Shown: positions 34,250-43,635 of the stretch, piece by piece
Numbering within the stretch: the first letter of the stretch is position 1
Layout: every line of letters begins with the position of its first letter
Assembly (NCBI GenBank): GCA_910579125.1
Contig: CAJTTH010000004.1
Coordinates: forward strand, 57,006 to 121,005
Direction: 5' to 3'
Source: an uncultured Oscillospiraceae bacterium
GTDB lineage: Bacteria; Bacillota; Clostridia; Oscillospirales; Ruminococcaceae
DNA length: 64,000 nucleotides
Notes under the pieces: generated by a model
The model's database searches: none
Told to the model about the DNA's origin: nothing
The model's input: only the letters and a program-made list of their open reading frames with translations
Program-made: the position numbers and the translations under genes

Positions 34250-35234
34250 GAAATCGGAAAAGAAGGCGGACAAAAAGACGACGATCGGCGGTCAGGCACT
34301 GATCGAGGGGATAATGATGAAAGGCGTTTCCGCCGGCGCAATGGCAGTGCGGAAAAAGGACGGCTCTATCCAAGTGGACGAGTGGGAGCTTCCCGAAAAG
34401 AAGTGGTTCAACAAAGCGCCGATCGTGCGCGGCTGCTTCAACTTCGTGCAGACGCTGCGCGAGGGCTGGTCGTGCATGAACAAGTCCATGGAGATAAGCG
34501 GAATGATGGACGATGACGACGAGCCGCAGAGCAAACTCGATATCTGGATAGAAAAACATCTCGGAGACAAGGCTTACGGCGTTATCGGCGGCATAGTCTC
34601 GTTTTTAATGGTCGCGGCTATGCTGTTCGTGTTCCTGTTTGTGCCGAGCTGGCTGTTCTCGTTTATCGAAAAGGCGGCGGGCGAAGCGAATGTTTCGGGT
34701 TGGAAAGCGGCGTTCGAGGGCGTGCTGAAGCTGATACTGTTCGTCGCGTATATGGCTGTCATAGCGCAGATGAAGGACATAAAGCGCACCTACGAGTACC
34801 ACGGCGCGGAGCACAAGACCATTGCGTGCTACGAGGCGGGAAAGCCCCTTACTGTGGAAAACATAAGACCTATGGTGAGATTTCACCCGCGCTGCGGCAC
34901 GAGCTTCATCATCATCACACTTATCGTGAGCATTCTGGTGTATTCGCTTATTCCAATTAACCCCGCCGATTGGTGGAATATCAATAACAACGCGCTTGCA
35001 GCGCTGCTGCGAGTTCTCATAAAGCTGCCGCTGCTGCCCGTCGTGGTGGGAATTTCTTATGAACTGATAAAGCTCGCGGGTCGCTATACTAACGTATTCA
35101 CGAAGATAATAAGCGCGCCCGGGCTGTGGATGCAGCGGCTTACCACGCGTGAACCCGACGATTCGCAGATTGAGGTTGCTATCGCGGCGGTAATGCCCTG
35201 TCTGCCCAAAGAGGGCGAGGACGATAACTGGTAA
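34242..35234 (+). CDS. DUF1385 membrane protein
   Basis: The ATG at 34242 gives 330 residues, overlapping the kinase stop by eight bases. The N-terminal GGQALIEGIMMKG motif and the central YHGAEHKTIACYEAG and RFHPRCGTSFI blocks define the DUF1385 family. Four hydrophobic segments are visible. The family is widespread in Firmicutes and usually adjacent to prmC, as here; its biochemical role is unknown. The conserved His/Cys residues suggest a metal site. Confidence 0.9.
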   Translation: MSKKSEKKADKKTTIGGQALIEGIMMKGVSAGAMAVRKKDGSIQVDEWELPEKKWFNKAPIVRGCFNFVQTLREGWSCMNKSMEISGMMDDDDEPQSKLDIWIEKHLGDKAYGVIGGIVSFLMVAAMLFVFLFVPSWLFSFIEKAAGEANVSGWKAAFEGVLKLILFVAYMAVIAQMKDIKRTYEYHGAEHKTIACYEAGKPLTVENIRPMVRFHPRCGTSFIIITLIVSILVYSLIPINPADWWNINNNALAALLRVLIKLPLLPVVVGISYELIKLAGRYTNVFTKIISAPGLWMQRLTTREPDDSQIEVAIAAVMPCLPKEGEDDNW

Positions 35235-36082
35235 TGGTCGTTCGGGAAATTCTGGGGAACACGGTCTGCGCGCTCGCCGATAACGGCGTCGAAAACGCGC
35301 GGTTTGAGGCGGAGCAGCTCCTCCAAAAAGCAGGCGTTCCGAGGATACGGCTGCTCACCGAGCCGAACGCGGATGTTCCCGAACGAACGGCAGACATGGC
35401 TCGGGAAATGCTTGAGCGGCGGCTTTCGGGGTATCCGCTGCAATATATTCTCGGGGAATGGGAGTTTTTCGGGCTTACATTCCCCGTCGGCGAGGGCGTG
35501 CTTATTCCCCGACAGGACACGGAGGTGCTCGCCGAGCTGGCGCGCGATTTTCTGCTTGAACGCGCTCCCGAAGAACGCTCCGTGCTCGACCTCTGCGCGG
35601 GAACGGGCTGTATCGGTGTTACGCTCGCGAAGCTCTGCGGCGCGAAGGTCATGTGCGTTGAGCTTTCGGAGCGCGCGTTCGGCTATCTGGAGCGCGGCAT
35701 CGCGCTGAACGCCGCTGAAAGGCTAGTTACGGCGGTACGCGGTGACGTTACAGACGGCGCGTTCGCGGAAAGCCTCGACGGCGAATACGACGTTATCGTC
35801 TCAAATCCGCCGTACCTCACTGAAACGGATATGCGCAATTTGCAGACCGAGGTGACGTTCGAGCCGAAAACGGCGTTATACGGCGGCAAAGACGGACTGG
35901 ACTTCTACCGCAAAATGCTGGAGGTATGGACGAAACAGCTCAGAAACGGCGGAGCGTTCGCCGTGGAGATAGGAATTGGGCAGGAGCGCGGCGTTATGGA
36001 GATATTCGCAGAAAACGGTCTGAACGCCGACTGCATAAAGGATACGCGCGGGATCTACCGCGTGGTTTACGGGATAAAGTAA
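35234..36082 (+). CDS. prmC: Release factor glutamine methyltransferase
   Basis: This 282-residue enzyme has an N-terminal helical domain and a class I SAM fold with the [16 protein letters not shown] motif near 117 and the catalytic NPPY at 191-194. It methylates the GGQ glutamine of peptide release factors. Its ATG overlaps the DUF1385 stop. The usual neighbour prfA is absent here; recA follows. Confidence 0.94.
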   Translation: MVVREILGNTVCALADNGVENARFEAEQLLQKAGVPRIRLLTEPNADVPERTADMAREMLERRLSGYPLQYILGEWEFFGLTFPVGEGVLIPRQDTEVLAELARDFLLERAPEERSVLDLCAGTGCIGVTLAKLCGAKVMCVELSERAFGYLERGIALNAAERLVTAVRGDVTDGAFAESLDGEYDVIVSNPPYLTETDMRNLQTEVTFEPKTALYGGKDGLDFYRKMLEVWTKQLRNGGAFAVEIGIGQERGVMEIFAENGLNADCIKDTRGIYRVVYGIK

Positions 36083-36099
36083 TATTGGAGGGCAATTCA

Positions 36100-37404
36100 A
36101 TGGCAATGGATAAGAAAAAGGAGAAAACGCAGCTGAAGCCCGTGGAGCGCATAGTCGACCCCGCGGCGAAGAAAAAGGCGCTCGACACGGCGATAGCGCA
36201 GATAGAAAAGGCATTCGGCGCGGGCTCGATAATGTATATGGGCGAGGGCAAGAAAATGAATGTCGAACATACCTCGACAGGCTCGCTTATGCTCGATCTG
36301 GCACTCGGAATAGGCGGTCTGCCCAAAGGGCGCATTATCGAGGTGTACGGCGCGGAAAGCTCGGGCAAGACGACGCTGTGTCTGCATGCGGTCGCCGAAG
36401 CGCAGAAAGCGGGCGGCACGGCGGCGTTCATCGACGTTGAACACGCGCTCGATCCCGTCTACGCGCGAAAGCTGGGCGTGGACGTGGATAATCTGCTCGT
36501 GTCGCAGCCCGATACGGGCGAACAGGCGCTGGAGATAATCGACACACTGGTGCGCTCGGGTGCGATGGATATCGTAATTCTCGACTCCGTTGCGGCAATG
36601 TCGACACGCGCCGAGATTGAGGGCGAAATGGGCGACGCGCACGTCGGCGTTCAGGCGCGTCTGATGTCACAGGCGATGAGAAAGCTCACCGCCGCGATAA
36701 GCAAGACCAACTGCGTGGCGATCTTCATCAACCAGATACGCGAGAAGATAGGAGTGCTCTACGGCAACCCCGAGACCACTCCCGGCGGACGCGCGCTGAA
36801 ATTCTACGCGTCCGTGCGTATAAGCGTAAACCGCGGCGAGCCTATCAAGGAGGATGGCGCGGTCATCGGAAACCGCACCAAGTGCAAGGTCGTGAAGAAC
36901 AAGGTCGCTCCCCCGTTCAAGACGGCGGAGTTCGATATGATGTTCGGCGAGGGAATTTCCAAGCTCGGCGAGATAATCGACTGTGCCGTGGAATTCGGCA
37001 TAATCAGGAAAAGCGGCTCGTGGTTCAGCTACGACGATATAAAAATAGGCCAGGGCAAGGACAAGGTCAAGGATTTTCTGAAAAACGACCAGGCTATCTG
37101 CGACGAGGTCGAACGGCGCGTCCGCGAGGAATTTGAACGGCAGTCCTCCGCACCCGCCGAGGGCGGGAATGGCACGGAGAGCGCTGACGGCGAGAATAAG
37201 GACGGTGAAAGCGCTGAGGGCAAGGAGTCCAAAAAGACCGCCAAGAAGCCGCGTTCGACGAAGAAATCCAAGAAAGCCGCCGAGCCCGAGGAGGTTCCCG
37301 AGGAAATGCCCGAGGAGACCGCTGATGATTTCGCGGACGAATTCCCTGTCGACGACCCGAACGAGGACGACTTCGCCGAGTTTTCAGCCGAGGACTTTGA
37401 GTAA
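36100..37404 (+). CDS. recA: Recombinase RecA with long charged C-terminal tail
   Basis: The start is the ATG at 36100 behind GGAGG, giving 434 residues. The core has the Walker A motif GAESSGKTT (84-92), [11 protein letters not shown]alker B and the [21 protein letters not shown]2 region. Residues from about 349 form an extra 86-residue tail: first Gly/Ser/Glu-rich, then Lys-rich ([15 protein letters not shown]), then strongly acidic. Most RecA proteins have about 350 residues. It pairs strands in recombinational repair and triggers LexA cleavage. recX overlaps its stop codon. Confidence 0.96.
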   Translation: MAMDKKKEKTQLKPVERIVDPAAKKKALDTAIAQIEKAFGAGSIMYMGEGKKMNVEHTSTGSLMLDLALGIGGLPKGRIIEVYGAESSGKTTLCLHAVAEAQKAGGTAAFIDVEHALDPVYARKLGVDVDNLLVSQPDTGEQALEIIDTLVRSGAMDIVILDSVAAMSTRAEIEGEMGDAHVGVQARLMSQAMRKLTAAISKTNCVAIFINQIREKIGVLYGNPETTPGGRALKFYASVRISVNRGEPIKEDGAVIGNRTKCKVVKNKVAPPFKTAEFDMMFGEGISKLGEIIDCAVEFGIIRKSGSWFSYDDIKIGQGKDKVKDFLKNDQAICDEVERRVREEFERQSSAPAEGGNGTESADGENKDGESAEGKESKKTAKKPRSTKKSKKAAEPEEVPEEMPEETADDFADEFPVDDPNEDDFAEFSAEDFE

Positions 37405-38060
37405 TGTCGGGACAGGTAGTCACCGAGCTTTGCGGCTACAAGGGCGACACTTGGGAAATAGAGCTTGACGGCGAAAGAAAGGTGTATGTAAACGTTTCCG
37501 TTGTTGAGGAATTCGGTCTGCGGAAGGGACAGACACTCACCGCCGCCGCGTTGGAGCAGATAACAGACGCGGATGTTCTCCGAAAGGCGAAAAAGCGTGC
37601 GCTGTACCTTATCGGCGGGCGTGAGATGTGCCGCGGGGAGCTGCTGAAAAAGCTCACGAAAACCTACGGCGCGGAGATCGCCGAGGAAGCCGCCGATTAT
37701 GTCTGCGAACTCGGCTATGTCAACGACGGAGAGTACGCGCCCAAGCTCGCCGAGTATCTGATAAAGCACAAGCGTTGGGGCGTTCGGCGCGTGCGGTACG
37801 AAATGATAATGCGCGGTCTCGACCGTGAGCTGGTCGAGAATACTCTCGCGGACGTTCCCGAGGAGGAGCTTGACGAGGAGCTTATAACGCTTATTGAGCG
37901 GCGATACATCAACAAAATAGCCGACTACGACGACCGCCGCCGAACGATTGCGGCGCTGGCTAGGCGCGGCTACGGTTTCGACGAGATAAAGCGCTGCATT
38001 GAAACAGTCCTCGAAAGTATTGACGACGGGGACGATTATGATGAAATTAACGAGGAATAA
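37404..38060 (+). CDS. recX: RecA regulatory protein RecX
   Basis: This 218-residue helical-repeat protein overlaps the recA stop codon by one base. RecX-type three-helix repeats are visible, for example ALYLIGGREMCRGELLKKL, YVCELGYVNDGEYAPKLAEYLI and RRTIAALARRGYGFDEIKRCI. RecX modulates RecA filaments. The C-terminus is short and acidic. Confidence 0.9.
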   Translation: MSGQVVTELCGYKGDTWEIELDGERKVYVNVSVVEEFGLRKGQTLTAAALEQITDADVLRKAKKRALYLIGGREMCRGELLKKLTKTYGAEIAEEAADYVCELGYVNDGEYAPKLAEYLIKHKRWGVRRVRYEMIMRGLDRELVENTLADVPEEELDEELITLIERRYINKIADYDDRRRTIAALARRGYGFDEIKRCIETVLESIDDGDDYDEINEE

Positions 38061-38063
38061 TAA

Positions 38064-39422
38064 ATGGGCAAGGATAATATGAGACGCGTAAAGGTCGCGG
38101 TGATATCGCTCGGCTGCGCGAAAAATCAAGTGGACGCGGAGCAGATGATGGCGCGGCTTGCCGCCGAGGGCTACGCGTTCGTGGAGGAGCCGGGCGTGTC
38201 GGACATCGTGCTGCTGAACACCTGCGGCTTCATCACCGCCGCAAAGGAAGAGGCAATCGAATGGCTGAATGAACTGATAACGCTTAAGGAAGAGGGCAGA
38301 ATAAAGTACATAGTCGTGACGGGCTGCCTTTCAGAGCGCTACCGCGACGAATTTGTGCGCGAGTACCCCGAGGTTGACGCTGTGGTCGGCATCGCCGAGT
38401 ATGAGCACATTGCGGATATTTTCGCCGAGATGACCAACGGGCACGTCTGCCGTTTCGGCGAAAAGGAACGGCACACTATGGAGGGGCGGCGAATTTTGTC
38501 TACGCTGCCGCATTACGCGTATATGCGCATTGCGGACGGCTGCGACAACTGCTGCTCCTACTGCGCCATTCCGCAGATTCGCGGTCGGTTCAGGAGCAGA
38601 CCGATCGAGAATATCATCGGCGAAGCGGAAAAACTCGCGGCGGACGGCGTAAAGGAGCTTGTTATCATTGCTCAGGACGTTACGCGCTACGGGCTTGACC
38701 TGTACGGCAAATTGGCGCTCCCCGAGCTGCTGAACAAGCTCTGCGAAATCGACGGCTTCAAGTGGATACGTCTGCTCTACTGCTACCCCGAGCGCATAAC
38801 CGACGAGCTTATCGACTGCATAAAACGGCAGGACAAGATCGTGAAATATCTCGACATACCGCTCCAGCACTGCGACGGCAAATTACTCAGAAAGATGAAC
38901 CGCAAGGGCGACGAAAATTCGCTGCGTGAGCTGATAGCCAAGCTGCGCCGCGAGATACCCGGGATAACCTTGCGCACGACATTCATAACGGGCCTTCCCG
39001 GCGAGACCGAGGAGCAGTTCAACCGTCTCGGTGAGTTCGCACAGGAAATGCGCTTCGAGCGCATGGGCTGCTTCGCCTACTCCGAGGAGGAGAACACGCC
39101 CGCCGCAAAAATGCCCGACCAAGTGGACGAGGAGGTCCGCGAGCACCGCAAGGAGATACTTGAGGAGCAGCAGGACACACGCGTCGCGGAGCTGTACGAG
39201 AGTATGGTCGGCGAAGAGGTTGAGGTCGTTGTTGAGGGCTTCGACCGCTATCTGGAGCACTTTTTCGGACGTTCGGCGATGTTCGCGCCCGAGATCGACG
39301 GTATGATCTACTTCTCCGCTCCCAAGGGCAAGGGTCTGCCCGTCGGGGATTTCGTGAAAATACGCATAACGGACGTGCTCGACAACAATCTTATCGGCGA
39401 ATTGATTGAAAATGAGGGGTGA
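38064..39422 (+). CDS. rimO: Ribosomal protein S12 methylthiotransferase
   Basis: This 452-residue radical SAM enzyme has the N-terminal MTTase domain (VISLGCAKNQVDAE, C18 and C54), the radical SAM cluster motif CDNCCSYCAIP and a C-terminal TRAM domain (VEVVVEGFDRYLEHFFGRS). The GCAKNxVD signature separates RimO from MiaB. It methylthiolates the conserved Asp of ribosomal protein S12. AGGAA precedes the ATG, three bases after recX. Confidence 0.95.
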   Translation: MGKDNMRRVKVAVISLGCAKNQVDAEQMMARLAAEGYAFVEEPGVSDIVLLNTCGFITAAKEEAIEWLNELITLKEEGRIKYIVVTGCLSERYRDEFVREYPEVDAVVGIAEYEHIADIFAEMTNGHVCRFGEKERHTMEGRRILSTLPHYAYMRIADGCDNCCSYCAIPQIRGRFRSRPIENIIGEAEKLAADGVKELVIIAQDVTRYGLDLYGKLALPELLNKLCEIDGFKWIRLLYCYPERITDELIDCIKRQDKIVKYLDIPLQHCDGKLLRKMNRKGDENSLRELIAKLRREIPGITLRTTFITGLPGETEEQFNRLGEFAQEMRFERMGCFAYSEEENTPAAKMPDQVDEEVREHRKEILEEQQDTRVAELYESMVGEEVEVVVEGFDRYLEHFFGRSAMFAPEIDGMIYFSAPKGKGLPVGDFVKIRITDVLDNNLIGELIENEG

Positions 39423-39428
39423 GCCTGT

Positions 39429-40001
39429 TTGAACCTTGCCAATAAGTTAACAATGTTCCGCGTGATAATAGTGCCGTTTTTCGTGTTCTTTATGAGCGCG
39501 GATTTCGTGCCGCTGCGCTTTTTGTGGGCGCTGATACTGTTCGCGCTCGCGAGCATTACGGATATGCTCGACGGCAAGGTCGCGCGGAAATACAACATGG
39601 TGACGGATTTCGGGAAATTCCTCGACCCGCTCGCTGACAAGATATTAGTCGCGGCGGCGCTGATATGTTTCGTGGAGCTTGGCTGGACTTACGCATGGGT
39701 CGCGTTCGTGATACTGACGCGGGAATTTATCGTGTCGGGAATAAGACTCGTTGCGGCGACCTCCGAAAAGAAAAAGGTCATTCCCGCGAATATCTGGGGC
39801 AAGCTGAAAACCGCTGTGACTATGGTTGCAATGGCGGCAATGCTGATACTCGGCGTGCTTATAGACGATTTCGGGCTTATGGCGGACTTTCCCGCACAGA
39901 TAGTCCGCGACGTGCTGATGTATCTGTCGGCGGCATTGACGGTTATTTCGGGAGTTGTTTACTGTTATGACAGCAAGGAATTTATCGACCCGAAAAAATA
40001 A
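39429..40001 (+). CDS. pgsA: CDP-diacylglycerol-glycerol-3-phosphate 3-phosphatidyltransferase
   Basis: This 190-residue membrane enzyme starts at a TTG at 39429 (GAGGGG upstream). The CDP-alcohol phosphotransferase signature appears as DMLDGKVARKYNMVTDFGKFLDPLADK in two adjoining blocks near residues 43-70. It makes phosphatidylglycerophosphate for anionic phospholipids. The rimO-pgsA pair next to recA is a common Firmicutes arrangement. Confidence 0.94.
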   Translation: MNLANKLTMFRVIIVPFFVFFMSADFVPLRFLWALILFALASITDMLDGKVARKYNMVTDFGKFLDPLADKILVAAALICFVELGWTYAWVAFVILTREFIVSGIRLVAATSEKKKVIPANIWGKLKTAVTMVAMAAMLILGVLIDDFGLMADFPAQIVRDVLMYLSAALTVISGVVYCYDSKEFIDPKK

Positions 40002-40014
40002 GGAGGTATTCATT

Positions 40015-40899
40015 ATGGACAAGAAAGTTATCGACCAAGACAGAAGCGAGAGAGTGCCGGACAGAAACCAGATGATGATGGCGCAGCTGCTGTTCACGGA
40101 GAAGCCCGATATGGCGGACGTAAAGGCGCTGAAAAAGGCGCTGGAGCGCATTGTCGGCAAGGTGGAGAGTATCGGCGACAAGCCCGATATGCCGTCGTTT
40201 GCCGTGCAGAAATACAAGTCGGTGTTTAAGGACGTGCCGCAGGGAATGCCCGTGCTGGCGAATTACCTCGCGCCGCGCGAGTTCGTGACGGAGATCGACG
40301 ATATCAAGCGCAGCCAGTTCTGGGACTTCAAGGACGGCGCGGAAAAGATCGACGGGTTCAAATGGTGCGTTGACGTGTTCTCAATGATGTCGGCGGGGCT
40401 TTACTACAAAGATCAGGCGGAGTTGTTTCTCGCGCAGGTGGACGCAGCTCTGCGGTGCTATCCGACGTGTGAGGCAATCTACGTCATTCACAGCGGCAAG
40501 CTCACAGCTCCCGAGGACTTTGAGGACTGCAAGCGGTTCGACCTCGCGGGTCGGTTCATACGTCTTGCGGTGAACGCGCGGTTCTTCACGATAAACGGCA
40601 CGGTGGACGATATGATCGTCGATACTATCGGGTTTTACGCGTTCGGAGGCGCGGATATTCAGGTGCATTTCCACGGCATGGACCCCAATCATGTCGTGAA
40701 TTACGTTTACAATATCGCGAGCTATCAGTTCGACAACGAGTTTCCCATTAAGGGCGGAGACACCGTCGACAGCATTGACGAGAACGGCAATATGCAATGG
40801 GAGCCGCAATGGCGGTCGCAATACGAAGACTCGATCATTCAGCCCGTCCGCACCGTTCTGGACATAAACTGCGGGGAGTTTGCTGCGGGCAGCCGCTGA
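40015..40899 (+). CDS. Uncharacterised protein, possibly DUF4261-like
   Basis: The ATG at 40015 follows GGAGG and gives 294 residues, soluble and without signal peptide. Features such as AQLLFTEKPDMADVKALKKALERI at the N-terminus and a C-terminal GFYAFGGADIQVHFHGMDPNHVVNYVYNIASY block recall DUF4261 proteins; I hold this only loosely. It is the last gene of the run that begins at the lipoprotein gene, 13 bases after pgsA, and is followed by a MITE-like repeat. Confidence 0.7.
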   Translation: MDKKVIDQDRSERVPDRNQMMMAQLLFTEKPDMADVKALKKALERIVGKVESIGDKPDMPSFAVQKYKSVFKDVPQGMPVLANYLAPREFVTEIDDIKRSQFWDFKDGAEKIDGFKWCVDVFSMMSAGLYYKDQAELFLAQVDAALRCYPTCEAIYVIHSGKLTAPEDFEDCKRFDLAGRFIRLAVNARFFTINGTVDDMIVDTIGFYAFGGADIQVHFHGMDPNHVVNYVYNIASYQFDNEFPIKGGDTVDSIDENGNMQWEPQWRSQYEDSIIQPVRTVLDINCGEFAAGSR

Positions 40900-40934
40900 G
40901 ATTGCGCTGAGCTTGGCATATAAGATTATATTGC

Positions 40935-41192
40935 TGCACGGGGTGCAAGGGAGTAATGACTTGAATTTTTTCTGTTGTCACTTATGTTTTCGTTTCTTTT
41001 AATTTTTGTGTCTTTTCGCGTTCTTCTTCCCATCTCCCCTCCCCCTTTCCGCATTTTTGTCGGATTTTGTTGTCCCCCTCCCCGAAGGGTGTTCTCTTGC
41101 AACTGCGCGCCAACACAAAAAATATAAAGAAACGAAACCGCAGGTGACAACAAAAGAAATCAGCAATGCAGTCCCCTTGCGCCCATGCGGCA
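40935..41192. repeat. MITE-like long inverted repeat, copy B
   Basis: Left arm (about 40960-41020) and right arm (about 41103-41172) are imperfect complements of roughly 60 bases. Shared pieces include TTGTCAC, TTTCGTTTCTTT and TTTTTGTGT on the left and their complements on the right. The outer ends TGCACGGGGTGCAAGGGA and TCCCCTTGCGCCCATGCGGCA also pair approximately. An internal segment of about 80 bases is C/T-rich. It is homologous to copy A at 30390-30560. The 41193-41390 remainder is AT-rich with no gene seen. Confidence 0.7.
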
Positions 41193-41390
41193 CAAAAAAG
41201 TCAATTCTTAACACAACAAATAATACATATTTACCATATTTTTTGGTTAGAATGTGCAATTAAAAGCAAACCGCAGTCAAACAATTCCGACTATGGTAAT
41301 ATTTTACATTTCCTGTATCTATCGGACAAAACACGATTATTTACCTCGATTTGTGTAAAACGACAAAAAATAAAATTCCCGAAAAAGCTA

Positions 41391-41419
41391 TTGACGGGTA
41401 CAATAAAATGTGGTACAAT
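41391..41419 (+). promoter_or_regulatory. Promoter of nrdD
   Basis: TTGACG (41391-41396) and TACAAT (41414-41419) are 17 bases apart, about 50 bases upstream of nrdD. Confidence 0.65.
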
Positions 41420-41444
41420 ATTAAATGTACACAATTTATTGTAG
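41414..41444. promoter_or_regulatory. Two adjoining NrdR-box-like palindromes
   Basis: TACAATATTAAATGTA (41414-41429) and ACACAATTTATTGTAG (41429-41444) resemble the 16-base NrdR consensus built on ACAnnATATnnTGT. The first covers the -10 element and the second the transcription start, positions suited to repression by NrdR. Spacing between them is shorter than the usual two-box arrangement, and the match is imperfect. Confidence 0.4.
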
Positions 41445-41472
41445 ACAATAAAGCAAATGAGGTATAGTGGTA

Positions 41473-43593
41473 ATGATCAGCGTAATCAAAAAGGATAACA
41501 CCAAGGAAGATTTTAATGTTCAGAAAGTTGTGGATGCGGTGAACAAATCCGCGACACGCGTAATGTATAAATTTTCCCAGGACGAACTGAACCAAATCTG
41601 TAAGTTCGTAACGGACAAGACGTATGAAAAAAATGTCGACGAAATTTCGATAGCCGAAATGCACAATATCGTCGAGGGCGCTCTGGAGGCAACCAATCCC
41701 GCAGTCGCGAAAAGCTACAAAGACTACCGCAACTACAAACAGGATTTTGTTCACATGCTCGACGAGGTTTACGTCAAGTCGCAGTCGATAATGTATATCG
41801 GTGATAAAGAGAACTCCAACTCCGATTCGGCGCTTGTTTCGACAAAACGTTCGCTTATCTTCAACGAGCTGAACAAAGAGCTTTACAAGAAATTCTTTAT
41901 GACCGCCGAGGAGCTCCAGGCTTGCCGCGACGGGTACATCTACGTTCACGATATGAGCGCGCGCCGCGATACCATGAACTGTTGCCTGTTTGATATGAAG
42001 ACCGTAATGGAGGGCGGCTTTGAAATGGGCAACCTCTGGTACAACGAGCCGAAAACCCTCGCTGTGGCGTTCGACGTTATCGGCGATGTGACCTTGGCTG
42101 CTGCGTCGCAGCAGTACGGCGGGTTTACGGTCGCGAGCGTGGATATTCTCCTCGAGCCTTATGCCGAAAAGAGCTACAAAAAGCAGTACGACCGCTATAT
42201 CAGCCTCGGCTTGTCCGAGGAGGTCGCCGACCGCGAGGCTATGAACGACGTTCAGGTCGACTTTGAACAGGGCTTCCAGGGGTGGGAGTACAAGTTCAAC
42301 TCGGTTTCGTCCAGCCGCGGCGACTACCCGTTCATCACCATGACAGCGGGTACAGGCACGGGGAAATTCGCGAAAATGGCAGCGATCACCATGCTTAAGG
42401 TACGCATGAACGGTCAAGGCAAGAAGTCGTGCAAAAAACCCGTGCTGTTCCCGAAGATCGTGTTCCTGTACGACGAAAATCTCCACGGACCGGGCGGCGA
42501 GCTTGAGGACGTGTTCGAAGCGGGTGTTGCGTGCTCGCAAAAGGCAATGTACCCCGACTGGCTCTCGCTCACGGGCGACGGCTATGTAGCGGATATGTAC
42601 AAGAAATACGGCAGAATAATCAGCCCCATGGGGTGCAGAGCGTTCCTGTCGCCGTGGTTCGAGCGCGGCGGTATGGATCCAGCAGACGCGGACGACAAGC
42701 CCGTATTCGTCGGCAGATTTAACATAGGCGCGGTTTCGCTCCACTTGCCGATGATCTACGCCAAGGCGCAGCAGGAGAGCAAGGACTTTTTCGAGGTGCT
42801 CGACTACTACCTCAACCTTATCAGGCGTATCCACCAAAGGACTTACGACTATCTCGGCGAGATGAAAGCGTCGACCAATCCGCTGGCGTACTGCGAGGGC
42901 GGTTTCCTCGGCGGACATCTCGGCATTCACGATAAAATAAAGCCGCTGCTCAAGTCCGCGACCGCAAGCTTCGGCATTACGGCGCTCAACGAGTTGGAGG
43001 AGCTGGCGTCCAAAAAGTCGATCGCAGACGGCGGCGAATTTGCGCTGAAAACCATGGAGTTCATCAACAAGCGCGTCAACGATTTCAAGCGTGAGGACGG
43101 ACACCTCTACGCGATCTACGGCACGCCCGCCGAGAACCTCTGCGGCTTGCAGATACAGCAGTTCCGCAAGAAGTACGGCATTATCGAGAACGTTTCCGAT
43201 TTTGAATACGTTTCCAATTCCTTCCACTGCTGCGTCCGCGAGGATATCACGCCAATCGAGAAGCAGAATAAGGAGGAGCGCTTCTGGAACCTGTTTAATG
43301 GCGGAAAAATACAGTATGTCCGCTATCCTATCGACTACAACAAGGGCGCTGTCAAGAGCCTTGTGCGCCGCGCTATGCAAAAGGGCTTCTACGAGGGGGT
43401 GAACCTCTCGCTCGCGTACTGCGACGACTGCGGTCATCAGCAGCTTGAAATGGACGTATGCCCCAAGTGCGGCAGCACGAATTTGACGAAGATAGACCGC
43501 ATGAACGGCTATCTGAGCTATTCGAGAGTAAAGGGCGACACCCGGCTCAACGCCGCGAAAATGGCGGAAATACGCGACAGGAAGAGTATGTAG
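41473..43593 (+). CDS. nrdD: Anaerobic ribonucleoside-triphosphate reductase
   Basis: This protein of about 706 residues is a class III reductase. It has an N-terminal ATP-cone (ISVIKKDNTKEDFNVQKVVDAV), a glycyl-radical barrel, a C-terminal zinc ribbon (CDDCGH...CPKCGS) and the glycyl-radical loop RMNGYLSYS near the end. It makes dNTPs without oxygen and needs activation by NrdG. A GTG at 41467 is an alternative start; ATG at 41473 is preferred though its spacing from GAGG is long. Its activase gene lies two genes downstream instead of adjacent. Confidence 0.95.
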   Translation: MISVIKKDNTKEDFNVQKVVDAVNKSATRVMYKFSQDELNQICKFVTDKTYEKNVDEISIAEMHNIVEGALEATNPAVAKSYKDYRNYKQDFVHMLDEVYVKSQSIMYIGDKENSNSDSALVSTKRSLIFNELNKELYKKFFMTAEELQACRDGYIYVHDMSARRDTMNCCLFDMKTVMEGGFEMGNLWYNEPKTLAVAFDVIGDVTLAAASQQYGGFTVASVDILLEPYAEKSYKKQYDRYISLGLSEEVADREAMNDVQVDFEQGFQGWEYKFNSVSSSRGDYPFITMTAGTGTGKFAKMAAITMLKVRMNGQGKKSCKKPVLFPKIVFLYDENLHGPGGELEDVFEAGVACSQKAMYPDWLSLTGDGYVADMYKKYGRIISPMGCRAFLSPWFERGGMDPADADDKPVFVGRFNIGAVSLHLPMIYAKAQQESKDFFEVLDYYLNLIRRIHQRTYDYLGEMKASTNPLAYCEGGFLGGHLGIHDKIKPLLKSATASFGITALNELEELASKKSIADGGEFALKTMEFINKRVNDFKREDGHLYAIYGTPAENLCGLQIQQFRKKYGIIENVSDFEYVSNSFHCCVREDITPIEKQNKEERFWNLFNGGKIQYVRYPIDYNKGAVKSLVRRAMQKGFYEGVNLSLAYCDDCGHQQLEMDVCPKCGSTNLTKIDRMNGYLSYSRVKGDTRLNAAKMAEIRDRKSM

Positions 43594-43635
43594 GCAGTTG
43601 CTGTTCAGCGGTATAAAGTAGTTTTGGAGGTTTTT

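Noticed and set aside
35926..36099. N-terminal extension of RecA
   Set aside because: The upstream frame overlaps prmC; GGAGG before the ATG at 36100 and the family N-terminus set the start.
41341..43437. 698-codon open frame on the minus strand
   Set aside because: It is antisense to nrdD, whose product is unambiguous; long shadow frames are common in this codon usage, and it has no ribosome site or recognisable domain.
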